Shown: positions 1-7,006, numbered from the stretch's first letter. The stretch: DNA of 33,731 nucleotides from Candidatus Enterenecus merdae (GCA_018716385.1 DVJZ01000035.1:1-33731); one strand, 5' to 3'. Made by a program: numbers and translations. The notes: generated by a model from the sequence alone, not told the origin.

Positions 1-422
1 CAGGCCAGGTTGGCCTTGGTGCTGGCCTTCATGTTGGCCTCCAGATCCTCGCCCAGCAGCTCGGCGAACTTGGAGGCGTGCTCGGCCTCCTCATAGGCGG
101 CCTTCTCCCAGTACAGGCCGATCTCGGGATAGCCCTCCCGGTGCGCGATGCGGGCCATGCACAGGTACATGCCCACCTCGGAGCACTCGCCGTTGAAGTT
201 GGCCATGAGCTGGTCAAAGATGTACTTCTTATCCTCGTCGCTGATGTCGGGGTTGTTCTTAACGGTCTTGGCGTAGATGCCGTACTCGTGCTCGGCGGCC
301 AGCTTCATCTCGCCGGTCTGCTCCACGAACTTGGAGCCGGGGACGTGGCAGGCGGGGCACTCGGCGGGGGGATTCTCGCCCTCATAGACGTAGCCGCAGA
401 CAGGACAAACCCATTTTTTCAT
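1..422 (-). CDS. Reverse rubrerythrin (rubredoxin domain first), 3' end outside window
   Basis: Non-heme diiron peroxidase that detoxifies hydrogen peroxide in anaerobes, taking electrons through a rubredoxin-type iron centre; cytoplasmic. About 140 codons are visible. Residues 1-35 form the rubredoxin-like module with CPVCG and CPAC cysteine pairs. A ferritin-like helical domain follows, with diiron-ligand-type motifs (GECSE, EEAEH). The rubredoxin domain at the N-terminus is the arrangement of clostridial reverse rubrerythrins; classical rubrerythrin has it at the C-terminus. The start ATG (422-420) overlaps the perR stop as ATGA, with a GGAGGA ribosome binding site at 432-437 inside perR, so translation is probably coupled. 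The family is about 180 residues, so some 40 residues lie beyond the left edge. Identity is firm; peroxidase activity follows from the family. Confidence 0.93.
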   Translation of the reverse strand, partial: MKKWVCPVCGYVYEGENPPAECPACHVPGSKFVEQTGEMKLAAEHEYGIYAKTVKNNPDISDEDKKYIFDQLMANFNGECSEVGMYLCMARIAHREGYPEIGLYWEKAAYEEAEHASKFAELLGEDLEANMKASTKANLA

Positions 423-832
423 GATGCAGATTCCTCCAATGTAATGTGATGTTTGCAGTCTTGGCAAAGACCGCGCAGGTTGAATTCATGTCCTTCCACC
501 ATGAATCCATATTGCTTCCCCAGGGCCTGGATATCCTGCTCGGATGGGGCACAGTCGGGCAGGTCCATCACAGTACCACAGCGGTTGCAAACAAAATGAG
601 CATGAGGGTAGGTGTCCGCGTCAAAGCGCTCTTGGCCCTGGATGACGCCTACCCGGCGGATGATGTGCTGTTCTGAGAGTTGGTTCAGGTTGCGGTAGAC
701 GGTGCCCAGGCTCAGGTTAGGATATTGCTCCTTGAGCTGCTGGTAGATCCAGTCTGCCGATGGGTGGCACTTGGTGCTGCGCATCAGACGCAGGATCGCA
801 TCCCGTTTTTGACTGCGTCGAACGATAGCCAT
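419..832 (-). CDS. perR: Peroxide-responsive Fur-family repressor PerR
   Basis: DNA-binding metalloregulator of 137 aa that senses peroxide by iron-catalysed oxidation of its own histidines and represses peroxide-defence genes. The N-terminal winged helix spans roughly residues 1-65. The regulatory-metal ligands of Bacillus PerR are all present at a constant offset: H23, D71, H77, H79 and D90. D90 corresponds to D104, the aspartate that separates PerR from Fur and Zur, where it is usually glutamate. The structural zinc site is C82/C85 and C123/C126. It is first in an operon with rubrerythrin, overlapping by four bases, so it probably regulates its own partner. The start ATG has a GAGGTGA ribosome binding site just upstream. 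Fur or Zur are less likely because of D90. Confidence 0.9.
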   Translation of the reverse strand: MAIVRRSQKRDAILRLMRSTKCHPSADWIYQQLKEQYPNLSLGTVYRNLNQLSEQHIIRRVGVIQGQERFDADTYPHAHFVCNRCGTVMDLPDCAPSEQDIQALGKQYGFMVEGHEFNLRGLCQDCKHHITLEESAS

Positions 833-869
833 GTCGTCACCTCAATAATAAGAACGGTTTCTATTTAGG

Positions 870-898
870 AATATAACATACTCTCCTGACTTTGTAAA
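870..898 (-). promoter_or_regulatory. Sigma-A promoter of perR-rubrerythrin
   Basis: On the minus strand, TTTACA (898-893), a 17-bp spacer and TATATT (875-870) lie about 40 bp before the perR start. An imperfect AT-rich dyad overlaps the -10, but it matches a PerR box only weakly (about 9 of 14 defined positions). Confidence 0.75.
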
Positions 899-955
899 GA
901 GGAATTTTTCTTGTTTACGAAAAGTTCATGTTTTCCTGTTCCAGGCAACAAAACA

Positions 956-983
956 CCCCCGCCCGGCGGGGCCGGAGCGGGGG
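956..983 (-). terminator. Hairpin terminator after the P-loop gene
   Basis: The arms CCCCCGC (956-962) and GCGGGGG (977-983) pair perfectly. On the minus strand they are followed by TGTTTTGTTG, a modest U-rich tail, 17 bases after the stop of the gene ending at 1000. Confidence 0.65.
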
Positions 984-999
984 ATTAAAAGGTAAGGGA

Positions 1000-1410
1000 T
1001 CAGAAGTATTTACGGATGCCGTCGCTGGCCTTGGCCGCGTCCTCGCTGATGGAGACGGTGTATTTGATGCCGCTCTTCTGGGAGAAGCCCTCCAGCCAGT
1101 CCAGGAAGGGTTCCACATCCGAGCTGCCCACGGTGGGCACCAGCTTGTTCAGGCTCTCGATGAACACATGGGTGATGTCATAGTTGCTGGCGTATAGGCC
1201 GTACAGAAAGCCCTTCAGGGTATCGTAGTTGGGCAGGTCATACTCCGAGGTATCCACCAGGCGGATCTTGTAGCTAATATCGTAAGTCAGCTTGGAATCG
1301 TGGGCGATGGCGACCACGTTACCATGCTCGGTGTCCACAGCGGTATTGATGAGGTCGATCATCTGCTTGGTCTTGCCGGTGCCCTTCAGGCCCATAATTA
1401 CCTTGACCAT
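1000..1410 (-). CDS. Small P-loop ATP-binding protein, function unknown
   Basis: A 136-aa cytoplasmic protein with a Walker A loop near the N-terminus (GLKGTGKT, about residues 7-14), consistent with nucleotide binding. The hydrophobic strand of HVFIES type in the middle could carry a Walker B-like acidic residue. It lacks the rest of a recognisable AAA+, kinase or RecA core, so the substrate is unknown. The start is set at 1410: GGAGT lies seven bases upstream. An in-frame ATG 21 bases earlier (1431) would sit upstream of that site. The gene is monocistronic, bounded by a hairpin on its 3' side. Similar short proteins are sometimes annotated as PilT-like ATP-binding proteins, but nothing here supports a pilus role. 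Confidence 0.7.
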   Translation of the reverse strand: MVKVIMGLKGTGKTKQMIDLINTAVDTEHGNVVAIAHDSKLTYDISYKIRLVDTSEYDLPNYDTLKGFLYGLYASNYDITHVFIESLNKLVPTVGSSDVEPFLDWLEGFSQKSGIKYTVSISEDAAKASDGIRKYF

Positions 1411-1525
1411 CACAATCACTCCTTGATTCATTTTGGGGCGGCCCCTATCGGTACCACCATGTTACCATTTTTGTAAAAAGATTTCAATACTCTCCGGGAA
1501 GTTTCCCGCAACCGGGGACGGGCAG

Positions 1526-2323
1526 TTACTCCAGCGCCAGGGCGAAGTGGGCGGCCATCTGCCCCTGTCCGGTGGCCTTGGCCAGCTGGAGGGGCTGCCC
1601 GGTGCAGTCGCCCGCGGCGAACAGGCGGGGCAGGTTGGTGGCCATGTGCTGATCCACCTTGATATAGCCGCCCTCCAGCTCCAGACCGGGGGCCAGCTGG
1701 GTGGGAGCGATGGAGGCGCGCAGCAGGAATACTCCCTGGCAGGGGATCTCCGTCCCGTCCGGGGTGCGCACGCCGGTGACCTGGTCCTGGCCCAGGATCT
1801 CCAGCCCAGGCAGCCGGACGGAGGTGACCTGGCAGCCGATGGAGCGCAGATACTCGGTCTCCTCCTCCAGGTCGGGGGCGTCCCCGGCCACCACGATGGG
1901 CTTGCCCTGGTAGAACATCCCGTCGCAGGTGGTGCAGTAACTCACGCCCCGGCCCAGCAGCCGCTCCTCCCCCCGCAGCGGGGTGGCACGGGCCACACCC
2001 ACGGCCAGGATGGCGGCGCTGGCCTGCTCCACCTGGTCGCCGATGGAGGCCATCACGCAGTCGTCCAGGCAGGCCAGGCTGAGCACCCGGCCCACCCGGA
2101 GCTGGGCGCCCAGCTGGGTGGCCTGGTCTAACAGGCGCTCCACCAGCTCCCGCCCGGGTACATGGGGGATGCCGGGGTAATTGTCCATTTGAGGGGCGCG
2201 GCAGAGGGGACTGGCGGTGGGCTGGTTGGACACCACCAGCACGGACTTGTTCCGGGCCCTGGCCTGGATGGCGGCGGTGAGGCCGGCGGGGCCGGCGCCT
2301 ACCACCAGCAGATCATATTGCAT
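1526..2323 (-). CDS. Thioredoxin-reductase-like flavoprotein lacking NADPH motifs
   Basis: A 265-aa FAD-dependent disulfide oxidoreductase. The FAD-binding Rossmann motif GAGPAG is at residues 9-14, the redox-active pair C130-T-T-C133 is in the TrxB position (CTTCDG), and the second FAD motif is AAGDC near the C-terminus. The family is about 310 residues; the missing 45 fall in the NADPH domain. The usual GGGxSAxEEA is replaced by AGDAPDLEEE, and the HRRDxxR segment that binds the 2'-phosphate of NADPH is absent. Such proteins may take electrons from ferredoxin, as in ferredoxin-dependent flavin thioredoxin reductases of clostridia and cyanobacteria; that role is inferred. The start ATG at 2323 has GAGGTG six bases before it. 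No thioredoxin gene is adjacent. Confidence 0.8.
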   Translation of the reverse strand: MQYDLLVVGAGPAGLTAAIQARARNKSVLVVSNQPTASPLCRAPQMDNYPGIPHVPGRELVERLLDQATQLGAQLRVGRVLSLACLDDCVMASIGDQVEQASAAILAVGVARATPLRGEERLLGRGVSYCTTCDGMFYQGKPIVVAGDAPDLEEETEYLRSIGCQVTSVRLPGLEILGQDQVTGVRTPDGTEIPCQGVFLLRASIAPTQLAPGLELEGGYIKVDQHMATNLPRLFAAGDCTGQPLQLAKATGQGQMAAHFALALE

Positions 2324-2393
2324 GGAGACACCTCGTTTCAACGTTTCAAAGCCGGGCAGGGAAAGGGCTGGCCGGCGGGGCTGGGCCGGCAGG

Positions 2394-2422
2394 TTGCAAA
2401 CCTCTGCGGGGTCTGCTATACT
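2394..2422 (+). promoter_or_regulatory. Sigma-A promoter of the acetyltransferase gene
   Basis: TTGCAA (2394-2399), a 17-bp spacer and TATACT (2417-2422) lie 62 bp before the start codon at 2485, in the gap shared with the divergent flavoprotein gene. Confidence 0.8.
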
Positions 2423-2484
2423 GCTGGCCAGACAGGATAGAGGCCGCTGGATTGGGCGGCAGAGCGGGGAAGGAGGATCCAAAG

Positions 2485-3159
2485 ATGGATCATATGGATC
2501 GGGATCGGCAACCAATGGATCAGCGGGCGCGGATGTTGGCGGGGCTGCCCTACCTGCCCTGGCTGGATGGGTTGCCCCAGGCGCGGGAGCGGGCCCGCAG
2601 GCTGTGCCACACCTATAACCACCTGCCGCCGGAGCGGTGGGGAGAGCGGGAGGACCTGCTGCGTCAGCTGCTGGGCGGGGCCGGACGCCGGCTGACGGTG
2701 GAGCCTGACTTCCACTGCGACTACGGCACGAACATCACTGTGGGAGAGGATTTTTACGCCAATTTCAACCTGGTGATCCTGGACGTGGCCCCGGTGCGCA
2801 TCGGCGACCGGGTGATGATCGCCCCCAACGTGGGCCTGTACACCGCGGGGCACCCCCTCCACCCGGGCAGCCGGAACTCAGGCTACGAGTACGGCCAGCC
2901 CATCACGCTGGAGGACGACGTCTGGCTGGGGGGCGGGGTGAGCGTGCTGCCGGGGGTGCGCATTGGCCGGGGTGCGGTGATCGGCGCGGGCAGCGTGGTG
3001 ACGGGGGACATCCCGCCCATGGTGCTGGCGGCGGGCAACCCCTGCCGGGTGATCCGGCCCATCCAGGAGGAGGCCCGGCGTTTCTATTACAGGGACCGGC
3101 CCTTCACCCCCGGTGAGCTGGAGCGGATCGACCGCTCCGCCAACGGGGCGGAGCCATAG
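2485..3159 (+). CDS. Maltose/galactoside O-acetyltransferase family protein
   Basis: Transfers acetyl from acetyl-CoA to a sugar or related acceptor hydroxyl; cytoplasmic, probably a trimer. The 224-aa protein has an N-terminal helical maltose-acetyltransferase cap (about residues 8-60), then a left-handed beta helix of hexapeptide repeats. The signature segment NFNLVILDVAPVRIGDRV is followed by APNVGLYTAGHPLH, whose histidine is the likely catalytic base, and by the C-terminal coils GVRIGRGAVIGAGSVV and AGNPCRVIR. Length is slightly above the usual 185-200 because of a short N-terminal lead and C-terminal tail. The start at 2485 has GGAGG (2472-2476) eight bases upstream; an upstream in-frame ATG at 2452 lacks a site. 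The true acceptor cannot be told from sequence. Confidence 0.87.
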   Translation: MDHMDRDRQPMDQRARMLAGLPYLPWLDGLPQARERARRLCHTYNHLPPERWGEREDLLRQLLGGAGRRLTVEPDFHCDYGTNITVGEDFYANFNLVILDVAPVRIGDRVMIAPNVGLYTAGHPLHPGSRNSGYEYGQPITLEDDVWLGGGVSVLPGVRIGRGAVIGAGSVVTGDIPPMVLAAGNPCRVIRPIQEEARRFYYRDRPFTPGELERIDRSANGAEP

Positions 3160-3189
3160 CGGCCCGGGACAGGGCAGGTTCCTACGTGG

Positions 3190-3570
3190 TTACTTGGGCG
3201 GGTTCTCATCGGCCCATTGGCTGTGGCGCTTCAGGGCCTCAAAGGTCTCCTCGCTCAGGTCGTGCTCGATCTTGCACGCGTCCTCCGCGGCCACCTTGGG
3301 GTCCACCCCCAGCCGGATGAGCCATTGGGTGAGCATCCGGTGCCGCTCGTAGATGCGGGCGGCCACCTCCATGCCGGCGGGGGTCAGGGTGAGCAGGCCG
3401 ATGTCGTCCATGACCACATAGCCGTTCTCCCGCAGCAGGCTCATGGCCCGGCTGACGCTGGGCTTGGAAAAGCCCAGGTGCTGGGCCACGTCGATGGAGC
3501 GCACCGGGCCCTTTTCGCTCAGGGCCAGGATAGCCTCCAGATAGTTTTCACCTGATTCATGAATCTGCAT
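3190..3570 (-). CDS. DtxR/MntR-family metal-dependent repressor, likely of the feo operon
   Basis: A 126-aa metal-activated repressor with a winged HTH (about residues 7-62) and a helical metal-binding and dimerisation domain (66-110); the C-terminal SH3-like domain of DtxR is absent, as in MntR. Expected metal positions hold N9, E12, H77, C99, E102 and H103. C99 matches the cysteine of iron-sensing DtxR/IdeR rather than the MntR glutamate, while N9 replaces the Asp (MntR) or Met (DtxR) that tunes metal choice. It is divergent from the ferrous iron operon, whose promoter region carries likely operator dyads, so iron sensing is the best inference. The start at 3570 is preceded by AGGTGA; longer starts are unsupported. 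Confidence 0.86.
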   Translation of the reverse strand: MQIHESGENYLEAILALSEKGPVRSIDVAQHLGFSKPSVSRAMSLLRENGYVVMDDIGLLTLTPAGMEVAARIYERHRMLTQWLIRLGVDPKVAAEDACKIEHDLSEETFEALKRHSQWADENPPK

Positions 3571-3632
3571 ACAATCACCTGAGGGCATGATACCATATTT
3601 CCCGGTGATTGACAATCCCAAAAAAGCGAGGA

Positions 3633-3648
3633 GTTAGCTATTGACAAC
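3633..3648. promoter_or_regulatory. Imperfect GTTAG-N6-CTAAC-like site over the feo -35
   Basis: GTTAG, six bases, then ACAAC (3 of 5 to the CTAAC half). It overlaps the TTGACA -35 of the feo promoter, where a repressor would block polymerase. Weaker than the two perfect sites at 3676 and 4262. Confidence 0.35.
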
Positions 3649-3669
3649 CAATGAGGATGGTGATACACT
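3641..3669 (+). promoter_or_regulatory. Sigma-A promoter of the feo operon
   Basis: TTGACA (3641-3646), 17-bp spacer, TACACT (3664-3669). Transcription would start near 3676, inside the first perfect dyad. Confidence 0.85.
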
Positions 3670-3675
3670 CCAAAT

Positions 3676-3691
3676 GTTAGAAGATGCTAAC
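3676..3691. promoter_or_regulatory. Candidate DtxR-family operator at the feo start site
   Basis: Perfect inverted repeat GTTAG-AAGATG-CTAAC directly downstream of the feo -10. The half-site resembles the GTTAGG-type arms of DtxR/IdeR boxes, and the same motif recurs before feoB at 4262-4277. Assignment to the divergent repressor gene is inference. Confidence 0.65.
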
Positions 3692-3720
3692 CGGCAGAGC
3701 GGAACGGAGGGATGACCATT

Positions 3721-3930
3721 ATGCCGCTGACGATGCTGACCAACGGTCAGGAGGGCACGGTGAAGCGGATCACCGGCAAGGATGAGGTGCGGGCCTTCCT
3801 CAAGAGCCTGGGCTTTGTGGAGGGCGGCAAGGTGTGCGTGGTCAACCAGATCGGGGGCAATCTGATCGTCAAGGTGCAGGAGGCCCGGGTGGCGCTGAGC
3901 CGGAACATGGCCGGCCGGATCCTGGTCTGA
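3721..3930 (+). CDS. feoA: FeoA-type SH3-domain protein, first copy
   Basis: Small cytoplasmic partner of the FeoB ferrous iron transporter, 69 aa, with the FeoA SH3-like beta-barrel pattern: a TVKRITG strand, the KSLGFVEGGKV turn, and a C-terminal VALSRNMAGRILV segment. The start is placed at 3721 because GGAGGG (3706-3711) abuts the alternative ATG at 3712 but sits nine bases before 3721. It is the first gene after the iron-type promoter and operators, followed 52 bases later by a second FeoA. FeoA proteins are thought to contact the FeoB G domain or otherwise tune transport; the exact role is unsettled. Confidence 0.86.
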   Translation: MPLTMLTNGQEGTVKRITGKDEVRAFLKSLGFVEGGKVCVVNQIGGNLIVKVQEARVALSRNMAGRILV

Positions 3931-3982
3931 CCGCCGGGAGACCCGGCGTGTGAAGGATGTGTTGGAGAGGAGGCGAGGCAGG

Positions 3983-4204
3983 ATGAGAACGCTGCGTGAC
4001 GTCAAAGTAGGGGAGACGGTGTCCGTGGTCAAGCTGCACGGCGAGGGCGCGCTGCGCCGGCGTATCATGGACATGGGCATCACCCGGGGGACCAGCGTGT
4101 ATGTGCGCAAGGTGGCCCCTTTGGGCGACCCGGTGGAGATCACCATCCGGGGTTATGAGCTGTCCATCCGAAAAGGGGATGCGGACTGCATCGAGGTGAG
4201 CTGA
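3983..4204 (+). CDS. feoA: FeoA-type SH3-domain protein, second copy
   Basis: A 73-aa FeoA family protein. The pattern is TLRDVKVGETVSVVKL, the RRRIMDMGITRGTSV turn (the usual R-x-MGI/LxxG signature) and EITIRGYELSIRK, ending in CIEVS. It is closer to canonical FeoA than the first copy, in particular the MDMG-T-G motif. The start at 3983 has GGAGG (3969-3973) nine bases upstream; an in-frame ATG at 3950 lacks such a site. Two FeoA proteins before one FeoB are common in Clostridia, and the copies may have distinct roles. feoB starts 96 bases later. Confidence 0.88.
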   Translation: MRTLRDVKVGETVSVVKLHGEGALRRRIMDMGITRGTSVYVRKVAPLGDPVEITIRGYELSIRKGDADCIEVS

Positions 4205-4261
4205 CAGCCCCGCCGTCCAGCGTGACCTGGCGCCTGGAGCGCCTGCCATTTTCGAGAAGAA

Positions 4262-4277
4262 GTTAGCGTGAGCTAAC
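4262..4277. promoter_or_regulatory. Perfect dyad before feoB, candidate second operator
   Basis: GTTAGC-GTGA-GCTAAC, perfect 6-4-6 symmetry and the same GTTAG-N6-CTAAC frame as the site at 3676. It lies between feoA and feoB, seven bases before the feoB ribosome binding site. No convincing promoter was found just upstream, so it may act as a roadblock, a looping partner or an RNA hairpin masking the ribosome binding site. Confidence 0.6.
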
Positions 4278-4300
4278 CGATTTGGAGGAGGAAGCGAGAC

Positions 4301-6667
4301 ATGTCGATCAGACTGGCCCTTGCCGGCAACCCCAACTCCGGCAAGACGACAATGTTCAACGCGCTGACCGGTTCCAACCAGCGGGTGGGCAACTGGCCTG
4401 GCGTGACGGTGGAGAAAAAGGAGGGGCGGCTGAAGGGGGAGCGGGAGGTCATCCTCACCGACCTGCCGGGCATCTATTCCCTGTCCCCCTATACCTTGGA
4501 AGAGGTGGTGGCCCGGGAGTACCTGGTGGAGGAGCAGCCCGATGGGGTGATCAACATCGTGGACGCCACCAACATCGAGCGCAACCTGTACCTGACCACC
4601 CAGCTGATGGAGATGGGCATCCCCGTGGTGGCGGCCCTGAACATGATGGACCTGGTGCGTAAGAGCGGCGCGGCCATCGACGCGGGCAAGCTGTCCAAGG
4701 CCCTGGGCTGCCCGGTGGTGGAGGTGTCCGCCCTGAAGGGGGAGGGGCTGGACCGGCTGGTGGCCGAGGCCCGGGCATTGCCCGACGCCCCCGCTCCCGC
4801 TCCCATGGGCTATACGCAGCCGGTGGAGCAGGCGCTGGCCGCCATCCAGGCCGCTGTGGGTGAGGTCTTCCCCAAGGGGATGGAGCGCTGGTATGCGGTC
4901 AAGGTCTTTGAGCGGGACGAGCGGGTGATGGGCAAGCTGACCATGTCCGAGGATGTGAAGGAGCGGGTGGAGCAGGCCATTGCCGGCTGCGAGCAGGCCC
5001 TGGACGACGACGCGGAGTCCATCATCACCAATGAGCGCTATACCTACATCGCAAAGTTAATCGACGCCTGTGTCAAGCGCAAGCGGGCGGGGCTATCCCG
5101 CTCTGACAAGATCGACCGGGTGGTCACCAACCGCATCGCCGCCCTGCCCATCTTCGTGCTGGTCATGGCCCTGGTGTACTCCATCGCCATGGGCAGCTGG
5201 ACCATCTCCATCGGCACCCATCTGACCGACTGGGCCAACGACGGGCTGTTTGGCGACGGGTGGTTTGTCCCCTTCACCGCCGATACCGACGCCTGGGAGG
5301 AGGACTCCGGCGCCTTTGAGGAGGCCGCCGCCATCATCGAGGCCTACGAGGCCGGGGAGACGGAGGCGTACCTCTATGACGACGAAGCCGGGCAGACCAA
5401 TGTCCTGGAGGTGGATGAGGCGGCCTATCAGGCGGCCCTGACCGTACCGGAACCCGACCCGACAGACTACGGCGCGTGGGTGCCCGGCATCCCTGTGCTC
5501 ATTGAGGACGGGCTGAATGCAATTGGCTGCAACGAGGTGGTGGCCTCCCTGGTCCTGGACGGCATCGTGGGCGGCGTGGGCGCCGTGCTGGGCTTTGTGC
5601 CCCAGATGCTGGTGCTGTTCCTGCTGCTGGCCATCCTGGAGGACATCGGCTACATGTCCCGCATCGCCTTCATCATGGACCGGATCTTCCGCCGCTTCGG
5701 GCTGAGCGGCAAGTCCTTCATCCCCATGCTGGTGGCCACCGGCTGCGGCGTGCCCGGCATCATGGCCTCCCGCACCATCGAGCAGGACCGGGACCGGAAG
5801 ATGACCATCATCACCACCGGCTTCATCCCCTGCGGGGCCAAGATGCCCATCATCGCGCTGTTTGCCGGGGCGCTGTTTGGCGGCTCGGCTCTGGTGGCCA
5901 CCTCGGCCTACTTCATCGGGGTGGCGGCGGTGGTGATCTCGGGCATCATCCTGAAGAAGTTCAAGTCCTTTGCCGGCGAGCCAGCCCCGTTCGTCATGGA
6001 GTTGCCCGCCTACCACGCCCCCAGCGCCGGCAACGTGCTGCGCTCTATGTGGGAGCGGGGGTGGTCGTTCATCAAGCGGGCGGGGACGGTTATACTGCTG
6101 AGCACCATCGTGCTGTGGTTCCTCCAGGGCTTCGGCTTTACCGAGGGAGGCTTTGGCATGGTGGAGGACAACAACGACTCCCTGCTGGGGGTGGTGAGCA
6201 GCGCCATCGCCTGGATCTTCGCTCCCTTGGGCTTTGGGGAGTGGCAGCCCACGGTGGCCACCCTCACCGGCCTGATCGCCAAGGAGGAAGTGGTGTCCAC
6301 CATGGGTGTGCTGTATCCGGGCAACCTGAGCATGGCCATGGGGGCGGCCTTCACCGGTATCTCCGCTTACTCCTTCATGATTTTCAACCTGCTGTGCGCG
6401 CCCTGCTTTGCCGCCATGGGCGCCATCAAGCGGGAGATGAACAACGCCAAGTGGACCCTTGCGGCCATCGGGTATATGTGCGCGTTTGCCTATGTGATCT
6501 CCCTGATCGTCTACCAGCTGGGCGGGCTGATCACCGGTGATGTGAGCTTCAACGTGTTCACGGTGGTGGCCATCGCGCTGGCGGCGGGGCTGCTCTACCT
6601 GCTGTTCCGGAAGGGCTATCGGGGCCAGACCGACAGCCTGCGGGCGGTGGACGCGGCCAGGGTATAA
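4301..6667 (+). CDS. feoB: Ferrous iron transport protein B
   Basis: Membrane GTPase-coupled importer of Fe(II), 788 aa. The N-terminal G domain shows G1 GNPNSGKT (9-16), G3 DLPG (54-57), G4 NMMD (from 114) and a G5-like SALKG, followed by a helical spacer domain to about 270. The membrane part has two Gate-type repeats, including the GCGVPGIM and GFIPCGAKMP segments and the conserved cysteine near PCFAAMG. Between the first and second membrane segments lies an unusually acidic loop (about residues 325-395). The start is fixed by GGAGGAGG (4284-4291). It is third in the feo operon, between the second feoA and a Cys-rich small membrane protein. Identity is firm. Confidence 0.97.
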   Translation: MSIRLALAGNPNSGKTTMFNALTGSNQRVGNWPGVTVEKKEGRLKGEREVILTDLPGIYSLSPYTLEEVVAREYLVEEQPDGVINIVDATNIERNLYLTTQLMEMGIPVVAALNMMDLVRKSGAAIDAGKLSKALGCPVVEVSALKGEGLDRLVAEARALPDAPAPAPMGYTQPVEQALAAIQAAVGEVFPKGMERWYAVKVFERDERVMGKLTMSEDVKERVEQAIAGCEQALDDDAESIITNERYTYIAKLIDACVKRKRAGLSRSDKIDRVVTNRIAALPIFVLVMALVYSIAMGSWTISIGTHLTDWANDGLFGDGWFVPFTADTDAWEEDSGAFEEAAAIIEAYEAGETEAYLYDDEAGQTNVLEVDEAAYQAALTVPEPDPTDYGAWVPGIPVLIEDGLNAIGCNEVVASLVLDGIVGGVGAVLGFVPQMLVLFLLLAILEDIGYMSRIAFIMDRIFRRFGLSGKSFIPMLVATGCGVPGIMASRTIEQDRDRKMTIITTGFIPCGAKMPIIALFAGALFGGSALVATSAYFIGVAAVVISGIILKKFKSFAGEPAPFVMELPAYHAPSAGNVLRSMWERGWSFIKRAGTVILLSTIVLWFLQGFGFTEGGFGMVEDNNDSLLGVVSSAIAWIFAPLGFGEWQPTVATLTGLIAKEEVVSTMGVLYPGNLSMAMGAAFTGISAYSFMIFNLLCAPCFAAMGAIKREMNNAKWTLAAIGYMCAFAYVISLIVYQLGGLITGDVSFNVFTVVAIALAAGLLYLLFRKGYRGQTDSLRAVDAARV

Positions 6668-6691
6668 GCAAGGGTCTGGAAAGGAAAGACC

Positions 6692-6820
6692 ATGGGAACT
6701 GTGATTGTTGTGGCAGTGCTGGTGGGCATCGCGGCGCTGGCCGCCCGGGCGCTGATCAAGCAGCGCAAGCGGGGCGGCGGATGCGACGGCGACTGCGGAC
6801 ATTGCGGCGGCTGCCACTGA
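6692..6820 (+). CDS. FeoB-associated Cys-rich membrane protein
   Basis: A 42-aa protein. One N-terminal transmembrane helix (about residues 3-20) is followed by a basic stretch (IKQRKRGGG) and a tail with CDGDC, C and CH, four cysteines in the last 12 residues. Small proteins of this kind often follow feoB in Firmicutes and are thought to assist ferrous iron uptake or FeoB assembly, like FeoC. Ribosome binding site AAGGAAAG lies just upstream, and the gap after feoB is 24 bases. It is the last gene of the operon, followed by a strong hairpin. Assignment rests on position, topology and cysteine pattern. Confidence 0.85.
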   Translation: MGTVIVVAVLVGIAALAARALIKQRKRGGGCDGDCGHCGGCH

Positions 6821-6843
6821 GCCCCGGTGGGGCGAGCTGAAAA

Positions 6844-6881
6844 CGGGGGACGGGTCTGCCGGAGGGCGGGGCCGTCCCCCG
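6844..6881 (+). terminator. Hairpin after the feo operon
   Basis: Ten-base perfect arms CGGGGGACGG (6844-6853) and CCGTCCCCCG (6872-6881), 24 bases after the last stop. No U-run follows, so it may be an mRNA 3' stabiliser rather than an efficient terminator. Confidence 0.55.
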
Positions 6882-6912
6882 TTGCCGTGTGAGGGAAGGG
6901 CCAGATTTCCCC

Positions 6913-6940
6913 TTGTGCTTTTCGGGAAAGTGGGTATAAT
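6913..6940 (+). promoter_or_regulatory. Sigma-A promoter of malQ
   Basis: TTGTGC (6913-6918), 16-bp spacer, consensus TATAAT (6935-6940), about 65 bp before the malQ start. Confidence 0.75.
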
Positions 6941-7006
6941 GGGGGAAAGAGCGGACGCGGCGGAGGATGGACCGGCCCGCCGGGCGCTCCGGAGAGGTGG
7001 ATGGCC

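Noticed and set aside
850-880. PerR box over the perR promoter
   Set aside because: Best alignment to TTATAATNATTATAA gives only about 9 of 14 positions; AT-rich promoter DNA would do this by chance.
1480-1525. Terminator after the flavoprotein gene
   Set aside because: A five-base CGGGA/TCCCG stem with a four-base loop, followed at a distance by T residues, is too weak to call.
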